DNA from: Bradyrhizobium betae
GTDB taxonomy: Bacteria; Pseudomonadota; Alphaproteobacteria; Rhizobiales; Xanthobacteraceae
Length of the DNA stretch: 64,000 nucleotides
Assembly: GCF_004123905.1 (NCBI RefSeq)
Contig: NZ_MZXW01000016.1
Coordinates: forward strand, 248,001-312,000
Reading direction: 5' to 3'
The notes under the pieces: generated by a model
The model's input: only the letters and a program-made list of their open reading frames with translations
What the model was told of the DNA's origin: nothing
Database searches by the model: none
Shown here: positions 9,347-19,932 of the stretch, in pieces
How positions within the stretch are numbered: position 1 is the first letter of the stretch
Layout: each line of letters opens with the position of its first letter
Translations under genes and position numbers: made by a program

Positions 9347-9946
9347 ATGCGGATCCTGGGACTAACCGGCTCGATCGGGATGGGCAAATCCACCACCGCG
9401 AAATTGTTCGCGGAGGCCGGCGTGCCCGTCTACGACGCCGATGCGGCCGTCCACCAGCTCTACGAGGGCGAGGCCGCGCCTGCGATCGAGGCCGCCTTCC
9501 CCGGCACCACCGTGAACGGCAAGGTCGACCGGCCAAAATTGTCGGCGCGCGTGGTGCACGATCCCGCCGCGATCAAGCAACTCGAGCAGATCGTCCATCC
9601 GATGCTAGGCGCTTCCCGGCAAAAATTCTTTGCCGACGCAGAAGCGGCCGAGGCACCGGTCGTGGTGCTCGACATTCCGCTGCTGTTCGAAACCGGCGGT
9701 GAGAAGCGGGTCGACGCCATCGTCGTGGTCTCGACCTCGCCAGAAATTCAACGCGAGCGGGTGCTGGCGCGCGGCACGATGGACGAGGCAAAGCTCGATG
9801 CCATCATCGCCAAGCAGACGCCGGATGCCGAGAAGCGCAAGCGGGCCGATTTCGTGGTGGATACGTCACACGGACTTGAACCGGTGCGCGCCCAAATCGC
9901 GCACATCCTGGCCGAGGTCGTTAAGATGCCGCAGCGGCGAGCCTGA
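9347..9946 (+). CDS. coaE: Dephospho-CoA kinase
   Basis: Last enzyme of coenzyme A synthesis, phosphorylating the 3'-hydroxyl of dephospho-CoA. The 199-residue protein begins with the P-loop [20 protein letters not shown] and continues with the substrate-binding [13 protein letters not shown] and the LID-region [17 protein letters not shown]. It lies between maf and dnaQ, the conserved alphaproteobacterial order; aroE, often found between maf and coaE in relatives, is absent here. Confidence 0.95.
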   Translation: MRILGLTGSIGMGKSTTAKLFAEAGVPVYDADAAVHQLYEGEAAPAIEAAFPGTTVNGKVDRPKLSARVVHDPAAIKQLEQIVHPMLGASRQKFFADAEAAEAPVVVLDIPLLFETGGEKRVDAIVVVSTSPEIQRERVLARGTMDEAKLDAIIAKQTPDAEKRKRADFVVDTSHGLEPVRAQIAHILAEVVKMPQRRA

Positions 9947-9988
9947 TTCGCCGCTCTTACACGGCTTCTTGCACGGCATCCCAAAATC

Positions 9989-10705
9989 ATGCGCGAAATC
10001 GTCCTCGACACCGAAACCACCGGCCTCGATCCGCTCCGCGGTGATCGCCTGGTCGAAATCGGCTGCGTCGAAATACTTAACCGCATGCCGACGGGACAGA
10101 CGTATCACGTCTACATCAACCCTGAGAGGGACATGCCGGCGGAAGCGTTCGCGGTACACGGGCTGTCGGCCGAGTTTCTCTCGACCAAGCCGCTGTTCCA
10201 CGAGGTCGTCGACGACTTTCTGGAATTCATCGGCGATGCGCCGCTGGTGATCCACAACGCCTCGTTCGACATCGGCTTCATCAATGCCGAGCTCGACAAG
10301 ATCAAGCGCCCCGCGGTCCCGCGTGAGCGGCTGGTCGATACGCTGCTGCTGGCGCGGCGCAAGCATCCCGGCGTGTCGAACCGGCTCGACGATCTCTGCT
10401 CGCGCTATTCGATCAACAATTCACACCGCACCAAGCACGGCGCGCTGCTCGACGCCGAACTGCTCGCCGAAGTCTATGTCGATCTGGTCGGGGCGCGGCA
10501 GTCGCAGCTGCTGCTGGCGTCGGAAGGCGAGGATATTCGCGTTAATGCCGCTGGCGATACGCCGCGGCGGCAGCGATTGGTGCCGCTCGCGCCGCGGGTT
10601 TCCGATGCCGAGCGCGAGGCCCACCGGGCCTTCATCGCGACGCTCGGCGACAAGGCGATCTGGAACGAGTTTTTGCCCGCTCCAGCCACGCCTCCGGCCG
10701 GTTAG
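9989..10705 (+). CDS. dnaQ: DNA polymerase III epsilon subunit (3'-5' proofreading exonuclease)
   Basis: Proofreading exonuclease of the replicative polymerase core. The 238-residue protein carries the DEDDh exonuclease motifs: Exo[13 protein letters not shown] at residue 4, Exo[16 protein letters not shown], and Exo[18 protein letters not shown] with the catalytic histidine. The C-terminal 60 residues are less conserved and would include the contact with the alpha subunit. Its end overlaps the convergent secB by 4 bp. Confidence 0.95.
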   Translation: MREIVLDTETTGLDPLRGDRLVEIGCVEILNRMPTGQTYHVYINPERDMPAEAFAVHGLSAEFLSTKPLFHEVVDDFLEFIGDAPLVIHNASFDIGFINAELDKIKRPAVPRERLVDTLLLARRKHPGVSNRLDDLCSRYSINNSHRTKHGALLDAELLAEVYVDLVGARQSQLLLASEGEDIRVNAAGDTPRRQRLVPLAPRVSDAEREAHRAFIATLGDKAIWNEFLPAPATPPAG

Positions 10706-11187
10706 GCCTGCCCGCTGGTCGGCTGAGCGGCCATTTGCCGCTCCATGTTCTGACGATAGAGGCCAACGAAGTCGACCGGATCCAGCATCAGCGGCGGGAA
10801 CCCGCCGTCGCGCACCGCGGTGGCGATGATCTCACGGGCGAACGGGAACAGCAGGCGCGGGCATTCGATCATGACCAGCGGATGCAGGTTTTCCTTCGGC
10901 ACGTTGGTGATCCGGAACACGCCGGCATAGGCGAGCTCGAACGAGAACATGATCTTGCCCGCGGTCTCGGCCTTGCCCTCGACCGACAGCGTGACCTCGA
11001 ACTCGGTGTCGCTGAGATTGTTGGCGCCGACATTGATCTGGATATTGATCTGGGGCGGCTGGCCCTGCTGCTGGAGCGACGTCGGCGCGTTCGGATTTTC
11101 GAACGAGAGGTCCTTGGTGTACTGCGCCAGCACGTTGAGCTGGGGAGCCTGGGCCGCCTCGGGAGGGGTGCCGTTACCGTTGGTCAT
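10702..11187 (-). CDS. secB: Protein-export chaperone SecB
   Basis: Cytosolic tetrameric chaperone that keeps preproteins unfolded and hands them to SecA. The ATG at 11187 gives 161 residues ([13 protein letters not shown]) and is preceded by AAGGAG with 8-bp spacing, which decides this start over the adjacent TTG. Family blocks seen are [25 protein letters not shown] and the C-terminal [33 protein letters not shown] (shown here only as a region, residues about 100-140). Convergent with dnaQ. Confidence 0.96.
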   Translation of the reverse strand: MTNGNGTPPEAAQAPQLNVLAQYTKDLSFENPNAPTSLQQQGQPPQINIQINVGANNLSDTEFEVTLSVEGKAETAGKIMFSFELAYAGVFRITNVPKENLHPLVMIECPRLLFPFAREIIATAVRDGGFPPLMLDPVDFVGLYRQNMERQMAAQPTSGQA

Positions 11188-11604
11188 CAAAGTGTCTCCT
11201 TACCCGATTGGGGCTGAATTTCGCGGCGGTTGGCTAACATAGGGCCGCCTCGTTCCACAAGGACGAACGGTCCCGGACGGGGGATCCAGACCGGGCCCAC
11301 AACTGTGACGTTCGAGGTGGTCTTTCGACGAAATTGCGCCTTAAACGCTTGAAGATGCGCGATTTCCGGGCCGGATCGGGTTTCCCCTTAAGCATAAAAC
11401 GCGCTACACTCGGCGCTGTGCCAAAAGGCGCCATTGGCCGGGCGAGATTTCGTGCCTACATCCCACGGACCTGACGCGCGGACCTAAAATGGTGATGTAG
11501 ACTTGCCGTTTCCGTATGGAACGGTCTACTGGCCGGATTGATTTTCCCGGCGACGAACCCTTCTAGTCGGCCCCTTCTCGCGAAGACCAGAAAGCGAATA
11601 CGAC
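11188..11604. other. Gap between secB and the Tim44-like gene, no gene seen
   Basis: About 415 bp between two diverging genes. No convincing coding frame is present; fxsA, often found here in relatives, is absent. The stretch must hold both promoters, but I cannot assign boxes with confidence. Confidence 0.4.
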
Positions 11605-12312
11605 GTGGACATCTACACCATCATCTTCCTGGCGCTGGCGGTCTTCATCTTTCTGAGGCTGCGCAGTGTGCTGGGGCAGCGCACGGGCAACGAGCGGCCG
11701 CCGTTCGACCATACTGCTGCCCGCAACGCGCTGGGGGGTGCCCAGGACAAGAACGTCGTGACCATGCCGGGCAAGGTGATTGACCAGGCGCCGCTGGCGC
11801 CGACGGCCGAGCCGACCCCGCCCGCCGACCGCTGGAAGGGCCTGACTGAACCGGGCACCGCGCTCGCCCAGGGTCTCGACGCCATCGTCGACAAGGATTC
11901 CACCTTCGACCCCCGCCATTTCATCTCCGGCGCCCGCGGCGCTTATGAAATGATCGTGCTGGCTTTTGCCAATGGCGATCGCCGCGCGCTGCGTGATCTC
12001 TTGTCGTCGGAGGTCTATGAGAGCTTCGACGCCGCCATCAAGGAGCGCGAGAAGAACGAGCAGAAGACCGAGACGCGCTTCGTCTCGATCGACAAGGCTG
12101 AGCTCGTCGGCGCCGAGCTGCGCGACCGCACGGCCCAGCTCACGATCCGCTTCGTCTCGCAGATGATCTCGGCCACCCGCGACAAGGCCGGCAACATCGT
12201 TGACGGCAGCGCCGACACGGTCGCCGACATCACCGACATCTGGACTTTCGCCCGCGACATCACCTCTCGCGATCCGAACTGGAAGCTGGTTGGCACCGGA
12301 AGCGCGAATTAA
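11605..12312 (+). CDS. Tim44/TimA-like membrane-associated protein
   Basis: Member of the Tim44-like domain family found in alphaproteobacteria, related to the mitochondrial import motor subunit; its bacterial role is not settled. The 235-residue protein starts at a GTG, has one N-terminal membrane helix (YTIIFLALAVFIFLRLRSVLG), a proline-rich linker (about 60-80) and a C-terminal Tim44 domain from about residue 95 (FISGARGAYEMIVLAFANGD to DPNWKLVGTGSAN). It is followed 7 bp later by mltA and then an Smr protein, a conserved run next to secB. Confidence 0.85.
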   Translation: MDIYTIIFLALAVFIFLRLRSVLGQRTGNERPPFDHTAARNALGGAQDKNVVTMPGKVIDQAPLAPTAEPTPPADRWKGLTEPGTALAQGLDAIVDKDSTFDPRHFISGARGAYEMIVLAFANGDRRALRDLLSSEVYESFDAAIKEREKNEQKTETRFVSIDKAELVGAELRDRTAQLTIRFVSQMISATRDKAGNIVDGSADTVADITDIWTFARDITSRDPNWKLVGTGSAN

Positions 12313-12319
12313 GGTCTTT

Positions 12320-13807
12320 TTGAAGAACAGCGCGACGGCGCTTTGCGCGGGTGCCGTCGTGCTGTCGTCGTTTTCACTCGGCGCCGAGGCGGCGCGGCGC
12401 CACTATCGCAGCCATCACCATCATCTCCCGGAACTGCCTGCCGCTCCGCCGCGGGCGTTGCCCTATCCGCAGCTTCCCCTGCCTTTCGAGATCCCCGGCG
12501 CGCAATATCTGCCGCTGGCCTGGGCCGACGTGAAGGGCTGGAGCGACGACGATCATCTCGCCGCCTACAAGACCTTTCGCGCGAGCTGCCGGACGATCAA
12601 TGCGCAGACCGGCGCGGCCGAGCCAAAGGCACTTGCCGGCTCGCTGAGCGAGCCATGCCGGGCCGCCAAATCGCTGGAGCTCAGTGACGACGCCAAAGCC
12701 AGGACCTTCTTCGAGGAGAATTTTGCGCCGCTACGCATCTCACGCCTCGGCGAGCCCGACGGTTTCGTCACCGGCTATTACGAGCCGGTGCTGGAGGGAT
12801 CGCGGACGCAGACTGACGTCTACAACGTTCCGGTCTATCGCCGCCCATCGAACCTGTTCGTGCGCGGCTACAAGCAGGATTCGGTCAGCCTGCCCAACAA
12901 GGGACCTGTTTACCGCAAGATCGGCCGCCGCAAGCTGGTGCCCTATTACGATCGCGGCGAGATCGAGGACGGCAAGATCGCCGGCCGCGGGCTGGAGATC
13001 GCCTGGTTGAAGGACCCGACCGATTTGCTGTTCGCCCAGATCCAGGGCTCGGCCCGGATCAAGTTCGACGACGACACAACCCTCCGGCTCAACTATGACG
13101 CCTATAACGGCTATCCCTACACGGCCGTCGGGCGCATCCTGATCGAGCGCGGCATCATCCCGAGGGAAGAGATGTCGATGCAGAAGATCAGGGAGTGGAT
13201 GACGCAGAACCCCGATGGCGCCAAGGAGCTGCGGCGCCAGAACCGCGCCTATATCTTCTTCCGGGAGGTCAACCTCTCCGACAAGGACGAGGCGGTGGGT
13301 GCGCAAGGTATCCCGCTGACGGCCGGCCGCTCGATCGCGGTCGACAAATCGCTGCATGTCTATGGCACGCCGTTCTTCATCGAGGGCGAACTGCCGATCG
13401 AGTCCGATCGCGCCAAGACGCCGTTCCATCGGCTGATGATCGCGCAGGACACTGGTTCCGCCATCATTGGACCTGCCCGCGCGGATCTCTATTTCGGTGC
13501 CGGCGCGGATGCCGGCCGGGTCTCCGGCCGGCTGCGCCATCCCATGCATTTTGTCATGTTGGTGCCGAAGGGCCTCGATCCAAGCGCGCGTGCCGCAAAG
13601 CTGCCGGTTCCGGACCCGCGGCCCTCGGTGAAGATCGCAAAGCTGTTTCCGCAGACCGATCAGGCCAAGCCGGCGGCTGTGGCGCCGGACAAGAGTGAGA
13701 CGGTCGCTGTCGCTGGTCCAGTCCCGTTGCCGGTGCCGCGCCCCGTGATCGAGCCCACTCCCGAGCCGCGCCGGCCCGCGAAGAATCGTCCCCATCGGCA
13801 GCAATGA
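12320..13807 (+). CDS. mltA: Membrane-bound lytic murein transglycosylase A
   Basis: Exported transglycosylase that cleaves peptidoglycan to 1,6-anhydromuropeptides. The start is put at the TTG at 12320, 7 bp after the previous stop, with AAGG just upstream; it yields a signal peptide (KNSATALCAGAVVLSSFSLGAEA). The MltA domain begins near residue 75 (PLAWADVKGWSDDD) and includes FVTGYYEPVLEGSRTQ and the 3D domain with IAQDTGSAIIGPARADLYFG, whose aspartates are catalytic. The last 80 residues are proline-rich. No lipobox is seen, so it is probably soluble periplasmic or held by an uncleaved helix. Confidence 0.92.
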   Translation: MKNSATALCAGAVVLSSFSLGAEAARRHYRSHHHHLPELPAAPPRALPYPQLPLPFEIPGAQYLPLAWADVKGWSDDDHLAAYKTFRASCRTINAQTGAAEPKALAGSLSEPCRAAKSLELSDDAKARTFFEENFAPLRISRLGEPDGFVTGYYEPVLEGSRTQTDVYNVPVYRRPSNLFVRGYKQDSVSLPNKGPVYRKIGRRKLVPYYDRGEIEDGKIAGRGLEIAWLKDPTDLLFAQIQGSARIKFDDDTTLRLNYDAYNGYPYTAVGRILIERGIIPREEMSMQKIREWMTQNPDGAKELRRQNRAYIFFREVNLSDKDEAVGAQGIPLTAGRSIAVDKSLHVYGTPFFIEGELPIESDRAKTPFHRLMIAQDTGSAIIGPARADLYFGAGADAGRVSGRLRHPMHFVMLVPKGLDPSARAAKLPVPDPRPSVKIAKLFPQTDQAKPAAVAPDKSETVAVAGPVPLPVPRPVIEPTPEPRRPAKNRPHRQQ

Positions 13808-14394
13808 AGCGATCGTCCCGTCCGCCCGTGCTGGAGCCTCGTCCTTCGCCGCGCCGTCGTGCGCTGAGCGAGGAAGAGCGCGAGCTGTGGGACATTGTCG
13901 CAAAGCAGGTCAAGCCGCTGAGGAAGCATCGCGTGGCAAAGACGCACGCCCCGCCACGCACTGAGCCTTCACCCGCAGCACCGGTGGCGAGACCTGCGCC
14001 ATCGCCACGTCCGACTGCCGCTGCGCCTGCGCCGCGCGTGCCAAAACCGGCGATGCCGCCACTGGCGCCGCTCGGCAAGCGCGAGCGCACAAAACTGTCG
14101 CGCGGCCGCAGCGAGATCGAGGCACGGCTCGACCTGCACGGCATGACCCAGATGCGCGCCCATCGCGCGCTGACCGGTTTCCTGCACCGCGCCCATCATG
14201 ACGGCCTGACCTTCGTGCTCGTCATCACCGGCAAGGGCCGCAGCGGCGGCGAAAGCGGCGTGCTGCGCCGCCAGGTGCCGGAATGGCTGAGCTTGCCGGA
14301 ATTCCGCGCCTTCGTGGTCGGGTTCGAGGAGGCCGGCATCGGCCATGGCGGCGAGGGCGCGCTTTATGTGCGAATTCGCCGGGCGAGATTCTAG
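13804..14394 (+). CDS. Smr/MutS2-type endonuclease domain protein
   Basis: Small MutS-related (Smr) domain protein, a possible nuclease in nucleic-acid metabolism; its substrate cannot be told from sequence. The 196 residues comprise a basic, proline- and alanine-rich N-terminal half and a C-terminal Smr domain with LDLHGMTQMRAHRAL and the active-site loop ITGKGRSGGESGVLRRQVPEW. It overlaps mltA by 4 bp (ATGA), so translation is likely coupled. Confidence 0.88.
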   Translation: MKRSSRPPVLEPRPSPRRRALSEEERELWDIVAKQVKPLRKHRVAKTHAPPRTEPSPAAPVARPAPSPRPTAAAPAPRVPKPAMPPLAPLGKRERTKLSRGRSEIEARLDLHGMTQMRAHRALTGFLHRAHHDGLTFVLVITGKGRSGGESGVLRRQVPEWLSLPEFRAFVVGFEEAGIGHGGEGALYVRIRRARF

Positions 14395-15515
14395 AACGGC
14401 CGCACGATCCCGACGCGCGGGATCAAAGTGACGATCAGGCCGAAGATGTTTGTCTTCTGATCTTCCGCCGGAATCAGCGGCGCTTCCTGCTTCGCCGGCA
14501 GCATCTTGACCGCATGCAGGATCAGGAACATGCAGACCGCCCAGTTCGAGATCCAGCGCGAATAGTCGAACACCATCGCGAACATCACGAGATAGGCGAG
14601 GCTGATACCGATCAGTGCCGCGACGACGAGGCGGCGGTGCATCTCGCTTGCAAGCGCGCGGATCAGGTTCGCGAAGAAACGCCACAGCGGCGTGTGCAGC
14701 CAGATCAGCAGCGCGAAGACAGGCACGCCCAGGATGTTGTGCGGCAGGCGGCCCCAGGTGTCCGAAATCTCCTTCGCCAGCGGCTGGTACCAGATGTAGG
14801 CGAACTGCAGCAGATCGGTGCGGGACGGATCGGCCATCCGGGTCTTCAGATACGCCACGAAATCCGCTTCGGGGATCGGCATCGTTCCCAGGAATTGCGC
14901 GGCGAAGAACAGTGCAGAGACGAGGGCGAAGGCGAGGACACCGAACGCGACATTGCTGCGATTGTAGCCATAGGCGAGATAATGCCTGATCACGACGATG
15001 GCGATGATCGTCGGCACATACATCAGCAGATGGATGTGGTGGATCAGCACAAGGATGATCGCGAACAGCGCGGCCGTCGCAACAAACAGCAGCGAGCCCG
15101 CCGGCATCAGCAGCAGGATGATCGCCAGCACGCAGCCATAGATGTCGAAATGGCCGAGCGTGTGCATGAAATTCTTCAGGAAGAACGGCGAGCCCGCGAT
15201 GAAGACGAACAGCGGCAGCGTTTTCGCGGTGAAGCTGAACGTCTTCTGAAACAGTCTTGCGTAGAGCCCCAGCGTCACCAGCCAGGTCGCTCCGCCGAGT
15301 GTGAACACCAGCGAGACCGGCACCTTGTCCGTGAATAGCGCGACGATCGCCCCGATCAGCGCGCGCTTGATGAAGCCGAAATGGTAGTCGACCAGGAGGT
15401 GGATGTAGGGGACGTAAGGCGGCAGCTGGATCTTGTGGACGAACACGCCGACGATGACCGCTGCGTTGATCGCGAGCAGGAGGCGCCAGGGGTTTTGCAG
15501 GATGGGTGCGGTCAC
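14391..15515 (-). CDS. Polytopic membrane protein of unknown function
   Basis: I do not recognise a named family. The protein (about 374 residues from the GTG at 15515; a TTG at 15542 would add nine) is almost entirely hydrophobic, with roughly nine or ten predicted membrane helices, for example ALLLI-type runs at the start, GCVLAIILLLMPAGSLLFVA and LVSALFFAAQFLG. A basic loop YNRSN and aromatic segments such as FAYIWYQPLAKE lie between helices. The overall pattern recalls polysaccharide-related or glycosyltransferase-C-like membrane proteins, but this is weak. It is convergent with the Smr gene (4-bp overlap) and lies downstream of hslU. Confidence 0.7.
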   Translation of the reverse strand: MTAPILQNPWRLLLAINAAVIVGVFVHKIQLPPYVPYIHLLVDYHFGFIKRALIGAIVALFTDKVPVSLVFTLGGATWLVTLGLYARLFQKTFSFTAKTLPLFVFIAGSPFFLKNFMHTLGHFDIYGCVLAIILLLMPAGSLLFVATAALFAIILVLIHHIHLLMYVPTIIAIVVIRHYLAYGYNRSNVAFGVLAFALVSALFFAAQFLGTMPIPEADFVAYLKTRMADPSRTDLLQFAYIWYQPLAKEISDTWGRLPHNILGVPVFALLIWLHTPLWRFFANLIRALASEMHRRLVVAALIGISLAYLVMFAMVFDYSRWISNWAVCMFLILHAVKMLPAKQEAPLIPAEDQKTNIFGLIVTLIPRVGIVRPF

Positions 15516-15543
15516 GCGGCATCCATAGCGCGACCGCCACAAA

Positions 15544-16848
15544 TTACAAAATAAACCGGCTCAGATCCGCGTTCTTGGCGAGGTCGCCGACGTGCTTCTG
15601 CACGAAATCGGCATCGACCCTGACGGTCTCGCCGCTGCGGTCGGGGGCGGTGAAGGAGATCTCGTCCAGCACCCGCTCCATCACGGTCTGGAGCCGCCGC
15701 GCGCCGATGTTCTCGACGGTGGAGTTGACGGCCACCGCGACGTCGGCCAGCGCGTCGATCGCATCAGGCGTGATGTCGAGCGTGACGCCCTCGGTCTGCA
15801 TCAGCGCGACATATTGCTTGATCAGCGAGGCCTCGGGCTCGGTCAGGATGCGACGCATGTCGTCGCGGGTCAGGGCCTGCAATTCGACACGGATCGGCAG
15901 ACGACCCTGCAATTCCGGCAGCAAATCAGACGGCTTGGCGACGTGGAAAGCGCCGGAGGCAATGAACAGGATGTGGTCGGTCTTCACCGCGCCATGCTTG
16001 GTCGAGACCGTGGTGCCCTCGATCAGCGGCAGCAGATCGCGCTGCACGCCCTCGCGCGAAACATCTCCGCCGACGCGGCCGTCGCGGGCGCAGATCTTGT
16101 CGATCTCGTCGAGGAACACGATGCCGTTGTTCTCGACCGCGCTGATCGCTTCCAGCGTCAGCTGCTCGCTGTCCAGCAGCTTGTCGGACTCTTCGTTGAC
16201 GAGGATCTCGTGCGAGCTCTCCACCGTCAGCCGCCGCGTCTTGCTGCGGCCGCCGAGCTTGCCAAAAATGTCACCGATCGAGATCGCGCCCATCTGCGCG
16301 CCCGGCATGCCCGGGATCTCGAACATCGGCATGCCGCCGCTAGAGCCCTGCGTCTCGATTTCGATTTCCTTGTCGTTAAGCTCGCCGGCGCGCAGCTTCT
16401 TGCGGAACGACTCCCGCGTCGCCGCGCTGGCATTGGCGCCGACGAGAGCGTCGAGCACGCGCTCCTCGGCGGCGAGCTGCGCGCGCGCCTGCACGTCCTT
16501 GCGCTTCTTCTCGCGCACCTGGGCGATCGCGACCTCGACGAGATCACGCACGATCTGCTCGACGTCGCGGCCGACATAGCCGACCTCGGTGAATTTCGTC
16601 GCTTCCACCTTCAGGAACGGTGCGTTCGCGAGTTTTGCCAATCGCCGCGCGATTTCCGTTTTGCCGACGCCGGTGGGGCCGATCATCAGGATGTTCTTCG
16701 GCAGCACCTCCTCACGCAAGGAGCCTTCGAGCTGCTGTCGCCGCCAGCGGTTGCGCAGCGCGATCGAGACGGCGCGCTTGGCGTCGGCCTGGCCGACGAT
16801 GAAACGGTCGAGTTCGGAAACGATTTCGCGGGGCGAGAAGTCTGTCAT
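15544..16848 (-). CDS. hslU: ATP-dependent protease ATPase subunit HslU
   Basis: AAA+ unfoldase of the HslUV (ClpYQ) protease. The 434 residues have the N-terminal [16 protein letters not shown], Walker [19 protein letters not shown], the pore motif GYVGRD, the intermediate I domain (about 110-230) and Walker [12 protein letters not shown], ending in the typical short hydrophobic tail DLSRFIL that docks into HslV. It is the last gene of a leftward operon after hslV, an acetyltransferase and a DUF2585 gene. Confidence 0.97.
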   Translation of the reverse strand: MTDFSPREIVSELDRFIVGQADAKRAVSIALRNRWRRQQLEGSLREEVLPKNILMIGPTGVGKTEIARRLAKLANAPFLKVEATKFTEVGYVGRDVEQIVRDLVEVAIAQVREKKRKDVQARAQLAAEERVLDALVGANASAATRESFRKKLRAGELNDKEIEIETQGSSGGMPMFEIPGMPGAQMGAISIGDIFGKLGGRSKTRRLTVESSHEILVNEESDKLLDSEQLTLEAISAVENNGIVFLDEIDKICARDGRVGGDVSREGVQRDLLPLIEGTTVSTKHGAVKTDHILFIASGAFHVAKPSDLLPELQGRLPIRVELQALTRDDMRRILTEPEASLIKQYVALMQTEGVTLDITPDAIDALADVAVAVNSTVENIGARRLQTVMERVLDEISFTAPDRSGETVRVDADFVQKHVGDLAKNADLSRFIL

Positions 16849-16900
16849 AGGGCCTTAGCTAGGGTCAGATGCGGGCGGCGACAAGCTGCTTTTTTGGCTG

Positions 16901-17518
16901 TCAGATGATGGGCGGACCCGATTGCCATTGTTTCACGGCCTCGATCGGATGGATCAGCATCAAAATATTGAGCGTCAGATTGTCGCGAATATGGAGCGCG
17001 AGCATGATTTCGAAGGCGAGCCCGAGCAAGACTGTCACCGGGACTGGCAGCATGCGTGCGGCGAGGAAACCCAGCATCATGAACAGATTGTCAGAGACCG
17101 AGTTGACGATGCTGTCGCCGAAGTAATCCAGCGAGATCGTGCCGGCACGGTAGCGCTCGATGATGAACGGCGAATTCTCGACGATCTCCCAGGCGCCCTC
17201 GATCAGCATCGCGATGATCAGGCGGGCAGGCCAGGACAGTTGCAGGAAGGGCAGGCGCGCGAACAGCAGCCAGGTCAAGCCATAGAACAGGAAGCCGTGC
17301 AGGATATGCGAGAAGGTGTACCAGTCGGCGACGTGCTGCGAATTCTCCGAGCTGTTCACCACGCCATGCCAGAGCTTGACATAGCCGCAGGTGCAGATCG
17401 GCACGCGCCCCATCGCGAACAGGATCGCGGCCTGTAGCGCCAGCAGCAACAATGCGATGCCGGCCCAGGCGAGGGGCGGGAACGCGGCCCTGCTTTCATG
17501 CGTGGTCGTCAGCGTCAT
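16901..17518 (-). CDS. DUF2585 (UPF0314) membrane protein
   Basis: Conserved rhizobial membrane protein of unknown function. The 205 residues show about five membrane helices, a [11 protein letters not shown] motif with two cysteines after the first helix, the signature [15 protein letters not shown], and an acidic motif [19 protein letters not shown] in the middle. It overlaps the upstream acetyltransferase by 4 bp and lies between hslV and hslU, an arrangement conserved in rhizobia. Confidence 0.85.
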   Translation of the reverse strand: MTLTTTHESRAAFPPLAWAGIALLLLALQAAILFAMGRVPICTCGYVKLWHGVVNSSENSQHVADWYTFSHILHGFLFYGLTWLLFARLPFLQLSWPARLIIAMLIEGAWEIVENSPFIIERYRAGTISLDYFGDSIVNSVSDNLFMMLGFLAARMLPVPVTVLLGLAFEIMLALHIRDNLTLNILMLIHPIEAVKQWQSGPPII

Positions 17519-18000
17519 GGCTCGCGCACCATCAAGAGTGCCGGCCCGTCGGGCGTCTCGACCACGCGGTCGCGGACGAAGCCGGCCTTCTCATAGGCGC
17601 GCAGGGCGCGTGCATTCCGCGGATCGGGATCGGTGACCATGCGCGGCAGGCCGCTGCGAAACTGCTCATCGACAAACGCGCGGATGAACGTCGAACCGTG
17701 GCGGCGCCCGATCATGTCGCCTTCGCCGATGAACTGGTCGATCCCACGCGTGCCCTCCGGTTGCGGCCCAAGGCCCGTGTTCCAGGCGGTAAGCTTGTAG
17801 CATTGAAGATAGCCGAACGGCCGGTTGCCGGCCAACACGATGAACTGGTCCATCGCCGGTTCATCGAGATCGCCGCTGACGAGCGAAAACTGGTCGTCCG
17901 GATCGCCCCACCATTCCCGCACATGCGCTTCGCCCAGCCATCGCCGGATCAGCGGCAGGTCGGCCGTAGTCATTGGACGGAAGGTGTAGGCTGGCGCCAT
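17515..18000 (-). CDS. GNAT-family acetyltransferase
   Basis: Predicted N-acetyltransferase, resembling the AacA4/RimJ-like branch. The 161 residues start [18 protein letters not shown] and include [11 protein letters not shown], the acceptor-side [11 protein letters not shown], the acetyl-CoA loop around [20 protein letters not shown] and the C-terminal [14 protein letters not shown]. The substrate is unknown; an aminoglycoside-modifying role is not implied. It follows hslV by 3 bp and overlaps the next gene by 4 bp, so it belongs to the hslVU operon. Confidence 0.85.
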   Translation of the reverse strand: MAPAYTFRPMTTADLPLIRRWLGEAHVREWWGDPDDQFSLVSGDLDEPAMDQFIVLAGNRPFGYLQCYKLTAWNTGLGPQPEGTRGIDQFIGEGDMIGRRHGSTFIRAFVDEQFRSGLPRMVTDPDPRNARALRAYEKAGFVRDRVVETPDGPALLMVREP

Positions 18001-18003
18001 CGC

Positions 18004-18564
18004 CTACCCAGCCGTCAGCGTCTCAATCGTCAAATTCCGGTTGGTGTAGACGCAAATATCCGCGGCGATGTCGAGGGAGCGGCGGACGATGGTCTCGGCG
18101 TCCTTGTCGGTGTCGAGCAGCGCACGGGCCGCGGCCAGCGCGTAGTTGCCGCCGGAGCCGATCGCCATCACGCCCGACTCGGGCTCCAGCACGTCGCCGG
18201 TGCCTGTCAGGACCAGGGAGACGTCCTTGTCGGCCACGATCATCATGGCCTCCAACCGCCGCAGATAGCGGTCGGTGCGCCAGTCCTTAGCCAGCTCGAC
18301 GGCTGCCCGGGTCAGCTGTCCCGGATACTGCTCGAGCTTGGCTTCCAGCCGCTCAAACAGGGTGAAGGCGTCGGCGGTGGCGCCGGCAAAGCCGCCGATG
18401 ACGTCGCCCTTGCCGAGTTTCCGGACCTTTTTGGCGTTGGACTTGATCACGGTCTGGCCGATCGAGACCTGGCCGTCGCCGCCGACCACCACCTTGCCGT
18501 CCTTGCGGACCGTCAAGATCGTGGTGCCGTGCCAGCCCGGCGAGCTGTTTTGGGAGTCCTGCAT
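18004..18564 (-). CDS. hslV: ATP-dependent protease peptidase subunit HslV
   Basis: Threonine peptidase of the HslUV protease, related to proteasome beta subunits. The 186-residue protein has a short propeptide before the catalytic threonine in [20 protein letters not shown] (Thr14), followed by [20 protein letters not shown] and [18 protein letters not shown]. First gene of a leftward operon ending in hslU. A divergent 186-bp gap separates it from hisB. Confidence 0.97.
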   Translation of the reverse strand: MQDSQNSSPGWHGTTILTVRKDGKVVVGGDGQVSIGQTVIKSNAKKVRKLGKGDVIGGFAGATADAFTLFERLEAKLEQYPGQLTRAAVELAKDWRTDRYLRRLEAMMIVADKDVSLVLTGTGDVLEPESGVMAIGSGGNYALAAARALLDTDKDAETIVRRSLDIAADICVYTNRNLTIETLTAG

Positions 18565-18750
18565 GAAATACCTCGTTGTCCGGCCAGATTTAGGCGGTCA
18601 GAGGCTGGGGCACAACGGGCCGCTCCGGGCCCAATTTCGCTCACCATAGGCAGAAGTAGAGGCCCGGCCGGCCGTTCCCGCAGTAGCGAAGGCGTCATTT
18701 GGCTGTTAAAAGACCGGCGTTTTCGGCCCAAACCATAGCGAAAGCCTTCA

Positions 18751-19344
18751 ATGCGCACCGCGACGATCAAGCGCAAGACCAAGGAAACCGACATCGAGGT
18801 CACCGTGAACCTCGACGGCACCGGCGTGGCCAATATTGCGACCGGCATCGGCTTTTTCGACCATATGCTCGATCTCCTCGCCCGCCATTCCCGCATCGAC
18901 CTCTCGGTCAAGGCGGTTGGCGACCTGCACATTGATCATCACCATACCACCGAAGACACCGGCATCGCGCTCGGCCAGGCGGTCAAGCAGGCGCTCGGCA
19001 ACATGGCGGGCATCACCCGCTATGCCGGCGTGCACATGCCCATGGACGAGACGCTGTCGCGCGTGGTCATCGACATCTCGGGCCGCCCGTTCCTGGTGTT
19101 CAAGGCCGACTTCCCCCGCGACAAGATCGGTGAGTTCGATACCGAGCTGGTCCGCGAGTGGTTCCAGGCCTTTGCCATGAATGCCGGCGTGACTCTCCAC
19201 GTCGAGACCCTATATGGCGATAACAGCCACCATATCGCCGAGTCCTGCTTCAAGGGTCTGGCACGGGCGCTGCGCACGGCCGTCGCGATCGATCCGAAGG
19301 CTGTGGGCGAAATCCCGTCCACCAAGGGCTCGCTCGGCGGCTGA
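18751..19344 (+). CDS. hisB: Imidazoleglycerol-phosphate dehydratase
   Basis: Sixth step of histidine synthesis, dehydrating imidazole glycerol phosphate. This is the stand-alone 197-residue form without the phosphatase domain. It shows the two metal-binding motifs, [14 protein letters not shown] and [18 protein letters not shown]. First gene of the rightward cluster hisB, DUF2628 gene, hisH, hisA, hisF, hisE. Confidence 0.97.
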   Translation: MRTATIKRKTKETDIEVTVNLDGTGVANIATGIGFFDHMLDLLARHSRIDLSVKAVGDLHIDHHHTTEDTGIALGQAVKQALGNMAGITRYAGVHMPMDETLSRVVIDISGRPFLVFKADFPRDKIGEFDTELVREWFQAFAMNAGVTLHVETLYGDNSHHIAESCFKGLARALRTAVAIDPKAVGEIPSTKGSLGG

Positions 19345-19401
19345 CCTCTCGGCCGACGGCACGCGCCGTCTATCACTGAATTCAGAGAACGGGGCATCAC
19401 C

Positions 19402-19932
19402 ATGCCTGTCTACACAGTCCATGCTCCCTCTCCTGCCGGAGCCGATCTGCGCGCGACCGACAAGTTCGTGTTCGTGCGCGACGGCTTCCATTTCTGGGCG
19501 ATGGTGTTCGGGCCGTTCTGGCTGCTCTGGAACAGGCTTTGGCTGGCGCTGATCGGCTGGGTGGTTGTCCTGGCTGCGTTCGACGCCGGGCTGTCCAGTC
19601 TCGGCGTCGGCCGCAGCGCGATCTTCTTTGCCAACACCATCGTCGCGCTGCTGATGGGCTTCGAAGCATCGAGCCTGCGCCGCTGGACCCTGTCGCGCGG
19701 CAAATGGCGCCAGCTCGACGTCGTGATTGCCGACGACGAGGACACCGCCGAGCGCCGTTTCTTCGAGCGCTGGAGCCAGAAACAGCGCGGCATCGTCAAC
19801 GATCAATGGGCCGTCGATCGCGGCGGCCCGCCGCCGACCCGCGGTGTGCCGGGTCAGCAATTCTCGAACCCGCCGCCAATTCCGGCCGGCGGCATCATTG
19901 GATTATTTCCAGAACCGGGAGGGTCAAGATGA
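19402..19932 (+). CDS. DUF2628 membrane protein in the histidine operon
   Basis: Conserved protein of unknown function. The 176 residues contain the DUF2628 core with [27 protein letters not shown] and two or three membrane helices ([17 protein letters not shown] and [21 protein letters not shown]), and a soluble proline/glycine-rich tail. It lies between hisB and hisH and overlaps hisH by 4 bp, a position conserved in many rhizobia. There is no direct evidence for a part in histidine synthesis. Confidence 0.85.
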   Translation: MPVYTVHAPSPAGADLRATDKFVFVRDGFHFWAMVFGPFWLLWNRLWLALIGWVVVLAAFDAGLSSLGVGRSAIFFANTIVALLMGFEASSLRRWTLSRGKWRQLDVVIADDEDTAERRFFERWSQKQRGIVNDQWAVDRGGPPPTRGVPGQQFSNPPPIPAGGIIGLFPEPGGSR